Source: Halieaceae bacterium (lineage in GTDB: Bacteria > Pseudomonadota > Gammaproteobacteria > Pseudomonadales > Halieaceae). Taken from it: a stretch of DNA of 10,391 nt. The DNA lies in NCBI GenBank assembly GCA_011524755.1, contig WTJR01000058.1, forward strand, positions 1-10,391, read 5' to 3'. The position numbers and the translations under genes are program-made. A model generated the notes under the pieces. That model had not been told where the DNA came from. It did not search any database and saw only the letters and a program-made list of their open reading frames with translations. Below are positions 7,221 through 10,391 of the stretch, piece after piece; position 1 is the stretch's first letter, and every line of letters starts with the position of its first letter.

Positions 7221-7250
7221 TTGGTGCAAGATCAAGGTTTGATTCATAAT
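7221..7250 (+). promoter_or_regulatory. Candidate sigma-70 promoter for the acyl-CoA dehydrogenase gene
   Basis: TTGGTG (7221-7226) as -35, an 18-bp spacer and CATAAT (7245-7250, five of six consensus bases) as -10 lie in the divergent intergenic region. Transcription would begin near 7257, giving a short leader that contains the TGAGG ribosome site. The minus-strand promoter for the oxygenase operon is less clear, and I could not choose one. Confidence 0.45.
7231..7243. promoter_or_regulatory. Possible operator: ATCAA-GGT-TTGAT dyad
   Basis: A perfect 5-bp inverted repeat with a 3-bp centre falls in the spacer of the candidate plus-strand promoter and in the middle of the 75-bp region shared by the divergent genes. 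A dimeric repressor bound here would block that promoter and could control both units. It is short, and no regulator gene is in the window. Confidence 0.35.
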
Positions 7251-7268
7251 TGTTTCACACGAACATAC

Positions 7269-7273
7269 TGAGG
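7269..7273 (+). promoter_or_regulatory. Ribosome binding site supporting the GTG start of the acyl-CoA dehydrogenase
   Basis: TGAGG lies 8 bases before GTG at 7282. No in-frame ATG precedes the conserved N-terminal helix, so this site decides the start. Confidence 0.65.
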
Positions 7274-7281
7274 CTTCAAAA

Positions 7282-8433
7282 GTGAATCAAGCAGTAGATC
7301 TAGACGAACTCACACTCTTTCGCGATATGGCACGCCGTGCCTTTGAAAAGGAAATTTCGCCCTACTACGAGGAGTGGGAACACAACCACATGGTGCCTCG
7401 CGAGCTCTGGAATACGCTCGGACAAGCCGGCCTATTGTGCCCCGACGTTGACGAGGCGTATGGCGGTGCAGGGACTACGCCCCACGTGACACTGGCTATG
7501 ATCGAGGAACTATCCCGAATGGGCTTTGGTGGCTTCGCGTCTGGCTACGGCATTCACTCAAACATCATTGCGCCCTACCTCAGTCGACACGGTACAGAGG
7601 CTCAAAAAGCGCATTGGCTCCCACGCATGGTGACCGGTGAGGTCGTGGGTGCACTTGCCATGACCGAGCCCGGTGCAGGTTCAAACGTGCAAGGAATTCG
7701 AACCAACGCTGTTCGAGACGGCGATGAGTGGGTACTCAACGGCTCGAAGATCTTCATCACAAACGGTATTCACGCCGATCTCGTAATCGTCGCAGCCATC
7801 ACCGACCCTGGCAAAGGCGCGAAAGGAACATCGCTGTTCCTGGTCGATGCGCATGCGCCAGGCTTCGAAAAGTCGAAGAAAATCGAGAAGATTGGCCAGC
7901 ACACATCGGATACGGCGTTGTTGTTCTTCACTGATGTTCGCCTACCCGCCGATGCCTTGCTGGGTGAGGTCAACAAAGGCTTCGCCATCCTGATGGATGA
8001 ACTGCCCCGTGAGCGCTTGGGCATTGCTGCCCAAGCCGTTGCGGCCTCTGAAGGTGCCTTGGATATCACCATCGAGTACGTCAAAGAACGCGAGGCCTTT
8101 GGTCAGAAGGTAGGTCAATTCCAGAATACGCGATTCAAGCTTGCTGACGTGAAAACTCAGGTAGCTGTGAATCGCGCCTTCTACGAGCAGTGCGCGAACA
8201 AGTATGCGACCGACGAACTGACAACCGAAGAAGCAGCGATGTTGAAGCTGGCAAGCTGTGAGATGCAATGCGACGTTGCAGATCAATGTCTGCAGCTCTT
8301 TGGTGGCTACGGCTATACCACGGAATATCCCATTTCCCGGTTTTATGTCGATGCTCGTATTCAGACAATCTACGGTGGCACCTCGGAAATCATGCGCGAA
8401 CTGGTGGCTCGATCCATCTTGGGTCGCGAATAA
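7282..8433 (+). CDS. Acyl-CoA dehydrogenase (long-chain/isovaleryl-type)
   Basis: A complete 383-aa flavoprotein that introduces the alpha-beta double bond into an acyl-CoA and passes electrons to electron-transfer flavoprotein. Visible motifs: FAD-binding MTEPGAGSNVQGIRT (127-141), FITNG (158-162), KIGQHTSDTALLFFTDVRLP (203-222), FGQKVGQFQNTRFKLADV in the C-terminal helical domain, and the terminal YGGTSEIMRELVAR (364-377). In the medium- and short-chain enzymes the last motif carries the base as YEGT; here it is YGGT, the pattern of long-chain and isovaleryl-CoA dehydrogenases, whose catalytic glutamate sits on an earlier helix. Glu244 in LPRERLG is the matching residue (inference from family knowledge). 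The start is GTG with a good ribosome site. Divergent from the oxygenase operon and 19 bp upstream of the DUF885 gene, with a terminator just beyond its stop. Chain-length or branched-chain preference cannot be read from sequence. Confidence 0.95.
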   Translation: MNQAVDLDELTLFRDMARRAFEKEISPYYEEWEHNHMVPRELWNTLGQAGLLCPDVDEAYGGAGTTPHVTLAMIEELSRMGFGGFASGYGIHSNIIAPYLSRHGTEAQKAHWLPRMVTGEVVGALAMTEPGAGSNVQGIRTNAVRDGDEWVLNGSKIFITNGIHADLVIVAAITDPGKGAKGTSLFLVDAHAPGFEKSKKIEKIGQHTSDTALLFFTDVRLPADALLGEVNKGFAILMDELPRERLGIAAQAVAASEGALDITIEYVKEREAFGQKVGQFQNTRFKLADVKTQVAVNRAFYEQCANKYATDELTTEEAAMLKLASCEMQCDVADQCLQLFGGYGYTTEYPISRFYVDARIQTIYGGTSEIMRELVARSILGRE

Positions 8434-8440
8434 AGCGGAC

Positions 8441-8444
8441 AGGA
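8441..8444 (+). promoter_or_regulatory. Ribosome binding site fixing the start of the DUF885 gene
   Basis: AGGA stands 8 bases before ATG 8453. The open frame extends leftward to about 8258, but that part lies inside the acyl-CoA dehydrogenase gene, so this site plus the signal peptide that follows mark 8453 as the real start. Confidence 0.65.
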
Positions 8445-8452
8445 ATAATTTT

Positions 8453-10213
8453 ATGAGAATGAATGTCATAAGCCGGCTCGTTTTGCCGGCTTTTTTTGTT
8501 TTAAACACGGGTACAGCACTCGCCTCGGACGAGTCTCTCGACGCCGTTATTAGCAATCATTGGGACTGGGTATTGGAGCAATACCCGGAGTATCGGCGCG
8601 AATACGGTGACATGTCGGGTAATCAAAGCTGGACCGACCTGAGTGCTGAGGTACTGGAGCGTCGCAATGAGGACACCAAGGCATTTATTGATGACCTTGA
8701 TCGTATTGACCCTGCGTCCTTGAGTGAAACGGCGCAACTCAATCAGCGAATGCTCAAAACATCGCTGCAAGAAGAGGTGGAGTCGTATGAAAGCGGCCTT
8801 CACCTGATTGCACTGAACATGCGAAGTGGGCCACAACACCGCTACACCATGGTGGAGCGTCTGCCCATGGCGACAGAGACCGACTATGTCGACTGGCTTG
8901 CCCGCCTCGAGAACCTCCCGGCTCAACTCGAGCAATACCAGGCCTTATTGCAGGACGGTGTCGACCGCGAACGGACACAAGCGCGCATTATCATTGAACG
9001 CGTACCCAACCAGCTCGACGCGCTCATCGTGGATAACCCAGAGGACAGTCCTTTTTGGGGCGTCTTCGAGAACATGCCTGCATCAATCAGCCCTGAGTCC
9101 GCAGCTGAGCTTAAATCGTCTGCGCGAGTCATCATTGCCGATCAGCTGACCCCAGCGTATGCGGAGTTCAAACGCTTCATCGAGGAAGAATATCTTCCTA
9201 AGACACGAGCGCGCCCGGGTATTGGCACCCTACCCGGTGGCAAGGCGGTGTATGCGATGTTGGCGAGACACTTCACCACAACCGACATGACCCCTGAAGA
9301 GATACACAACATTGGCCTCTCAGAGGTGGCGCGTATCCGTGGTGAGATGGAAGAGGTCATCGAAGAAGTAGGCTTTGACGGTGACATCAATGCGTTTAAT
9401 GACTTCCTGCGCACCGATCCGCAGTTCTATTACGAGACGGCCGAAGAACTGCTCGAGGGTTATCAAGCAGTTTCCAAACGCCTCGATCCTGAACTGGTAA
9501 AGCTATTTGGAAAGCTGCCGCGGATGCCTTATGGGGTACGACCCATCGCACCAGAGCTCGCCCCGGATACAACAACCGCTTTTTATATGCGGCCTGCCCT
9601 CGATGGAAGCCGTCCCGGTTGGTACTACGTGAATCTCTACAAACCCGAGGTTCGGCCGAAGTATGAGATGGAGGTGTTATCAGTGCATGAGAGCGTACCT
9701 GGACACCACCTGCAAATTGCCTTAGCGCAGGAAATTGAGGGGCTTCCTGAGTTTCGTCGCAACAGCAGTGTCACCGCCTTTATTGAGGGATGGGGACTGT
9801 ATTCCGAGCGCTTGGGCTATGACATGGGGCTGTATAAAGACCCCTACTCCCGATACGGACAGCTGATTTATGACATGTGGCGGGCAGTACGGCTTGTTGT
9901 CGATACCGGCATTCACTATTTCGGCTGGTCGCGCCAAGAGGCCATCGACTACTTCAAGGACAATGCGGCTAAAACCGAGGCTGACATTATCAATGAGATC
10001 GATCGCTACATTGGCTGGCCCGGTCAGGCCCTCGCTTACAAAATTGGTCAGCTCAAAATGTTAGAACTCCGCGCCAAAGCCGAAGACGAATTAGGTGACC
10101 GATTTGATATTCGTGCCTTTCACGATGAGCTATTGGGCGCAGGTGCGATTCCGCTTGATGCGCTCGAAAACCGCATGAATCAATGGATTGCTGCTGAAAA
10201 AGCGAAGCTCTGA
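8453..10213 (+). CDS. Secreted DUF885-family metallopeptidase-like protein
   Basis: The 586-aa product from ATG 8453 is a DUF885 protein, a poorly characterised family with metalloprotease-like motifs. An N-terminal signal peptide is visible: basic MRMNVISR, hydrophobic LVLPAFFVL, and a TALA/SDE cleavage site near residue 24; no lipobox cysteine is present, so export to the periplasm is likely. The family signature VHESVPGHHLQ (411-421) gives His412, Glu413, His418 and His419 as probable metal or catalytic residues, followed by IEGWGLYSERLG (444-455) with Glu445, and GWPGQALAYKIGQLKM (521-536) near the C-terminus. Length fits the usual 560-620 aa. The start was chosen by the ribosome site and signal peptide. 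A strong intrinsic terminator overlaps codons 6-15. The stop is one base from that of the converging PhzF-family gene. Peptidase activity is inferred; a substrate is unknown. Confidence 0.9.
   Translation: MRMNVISRLVLPAFFVLNTGTALASDESLDAVISNHWDWVLEQYPEYRREYGDMSGNQSWTDLSAEVLERRNEDTKAFIDDLDRIDPASLSETAQLNQRMLKTSLQEEVESYESGLHLIALNMRSGPQHRYTMVERLPMATETDYVDWLARLENLPAQLEQYQALLQDGVDRERTQARIIIERVPNQLDALIVDNPEDSPFWGVFENMPASISPESAAELKSSARVIIADQLTPAYAEFKRFIEEEYLPKTRARPGIGTLPGGKAVYAMLARHFTTTDMTPEEIHNIGLSEVARIRGEMEEVIEEVGFDGDINAFNDFLRTDPQFYYETAEELLEGYQAVSKRLDPELVKLFGKLPRMPYGVRPIAPELAPDTTTAFYMRPALDGSRPGWYYVNLYKPEVRPKYEMEVLSVHESVPGHHLQIALAQEIEGLPEFRRNSSVTAFIEGWGLYSERLGYDMGLYKDPYSRYGQLIYDMWRAVRLVVDTGIHYFGWSRQEAIDYFKDNAAKTEADIINEIDRYIGWPGQALAYKIGQLKMLELRAKAEDELGDRFDIRAFHDELLGAGAIPLDALENRMNQWIAAEKAKL
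8470..8497 (+). terminator. Rho-independent terminator inside the DUF885 signal-peptide codons
   Basis: AAGCCGGC (8470-8477) pairs perfectly with GCCGGCTT (8485-8492) around a 7-base loop, and a run of seven T (8491-8497) follows: a canonical intrinsic terminator for plus-strand transcripts. It starts 36 bases after the acyl-CoA dehydrogenase stop, where a terminator for that gene would be expected, yet lies 17-44 bases into the DUF885 coding region. The minus strand lacks a T-run, so it works one way only. Confidence 0.88.
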
Positions 10214-10214
10214 A

Positions 10215-10391
10215 TCAATCAGCCGAGGGCAGGTGTAACACTCCCTCGGCAAACAGCCTGCAGTTCCCCGAGAGTTGCACACGATCACCTTTGAGCTCGC
10301 ATTTAAGATCACCGCCACGGGGTGAAACTTGCTGCGCCGTGAGCTCATTTTTGCCCAGCCTAGCCGCCCAGTGAGGGGTGAGCTGACAGTG
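10215..10391 (-). CDS. PhzF-family protein (C-terminal part)
   Basis: An open minus-strand frame enters from the right edge and ends at TGA (10215-10217), leaving 58 residues. SPRGGDLKCELKGDRVQLSG followed by a short strand and AEG is the typical C-terminal end of PhzF-like proteins (epimerase/isomerase-fold enzymes related to phenazine-biosynthesis PhzF and diaminopimelate epimerase), as is the upstream PHWAARLGKNELTAQQ. Most homologues outside phenazine producers have unknown substrates, so the name does not imply phenazine synthesis. The catalytic glutamate and the rest of the two-lobed fold lie outside the window. It converges on the DUF885 gene with one base between stop codons. The family call is from memory of the pattern and only the last fifth of the gene is seen. 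Confidence 0.78.
   Translation of the reverse strand, partial: HCQLTPHWAARLGKNELTAQQVSPRGGDLKCELKGDRVQLSGNCRLFAEGVLHLPSAD
10222..10250. terminator. Hairpin at the convergent DUF885/PhzF-family gene ends
   Basis: GCCGAGGG (10222-10229) pairs with CCCTCGGC (10243-10250) around a 13-base loop that can itself form a small GTGT/ACAC stem. It lies 8 bases past the DUF885 stop and inside the last codons of the PhzF-family gene. Neither strand has a proper T-run (the minus strand continues TGATTGATT), so it may act as a weak bidirectional terminator or a 3'-end block between converging transcripts. Confidence 0.5.

Noticed and set aside
8258..8452. Longer N-terminus for the DUF885 protein beginning inside the acyl-CoA dehydrogenase gene
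   Set aside because: It would overlap a conserved gene by 176 bases, and a ribosome site plus signal peptide point clearly to ATG 8453.
7942..8556. Minus-strand 204-codon open frame opposite the acyl-CoA dehydrogenase 3' half
   Set aside because: It is antisense to a well-conserved enzyme and has no family motif; long antisense frames are common in sequence of this base composition.
10215..10391. Phenazine biosynthesis locus suggested by the PhzF-family fragment
   Set aside because: PhzF-like proteins are widespread outside phenazine producers, and no other phz gene is present.

Overview
The window reads as chromosomal, densely packed DNA from an aerobic, probably marine, gammaproteobacterium. 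The strongest taxonomic pointer is the left-edge gene, a clear PspF (phage-shock activator), which is mainly a gammaproteobacterial regulator. GC content looks mid-fifties by eye. Several genes use GTG starts. I see no tRNA, rRNA, insertion sequence, integrase, CRISPR array or phage gene, and base and codon use look even across the window, so nothing marks it as a recent island.

Layout. (1) 1-522, plus strand: C-terminal part of pspF, whose stop codon overlaps the stop of the converging gene. (2) 519-2965, minus strand: a class III aminotransferase (PLP-dependent, resembling GABA/omega-amino-acid:pyruvate transaminases), then 17 bp later a GT-B family 4 glycosyltransferase. (3) 2966-3313: a 348-bp gene-free stretch with several short palindromes, a possible promoter and a hairpin just past the glpK stop. 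(4) 3314-7206, minus strand: a likely operon in the order phytanoyl-CoA dioxygenase-like Fe(II)/2-oxoglutarate oxygenase, aldehyde dehydrogenase, glycerol kinase. (5) 7207-7281: a 75-bp divergent intergenic region with a plausible plus-strand promoter. (6) 7282-10213, plus strand: a long-chain/isovaleryl-type acyl-CoA dehydrogenase, then a secreted DUF885 metallopeptidase-like protein. (7) 10215-10391, minus strand: the C-terminus of a PhzF-family protein, converging on the DUF885 gene with one base between the stop codons.

How the genes may work together. The oxygenase, aldehyde dehydrogenase and glycerol kinase look co-transcribed, with an acyl-CoA dehydrogenase divergent from them. Together they could oxidise a lipid-like or ether-linked glycerol compound: oxygenase attack, oxidation of the released aldehyde, capture of glycerol as glycerol 3-phosphate, and entry of the acid into beta-oxidation. 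This is inference from gene content; no substrate is shown by the sequence. The aminotransferase could feed further semialdehyde chemistry, but it sits in a separate transcription unit.

The most striking direct observation is a textbook rho-independent terminator (8470-8497) placed not between genes but inside the first codons of the DUF885 gene, where its second stem arm and U-tract encode the hydrophobic core of the signal peptide. It suggests that read-through from the acyl-CoA dehydrogenase gene into the DUF885 gene could depend on translation of the leader.
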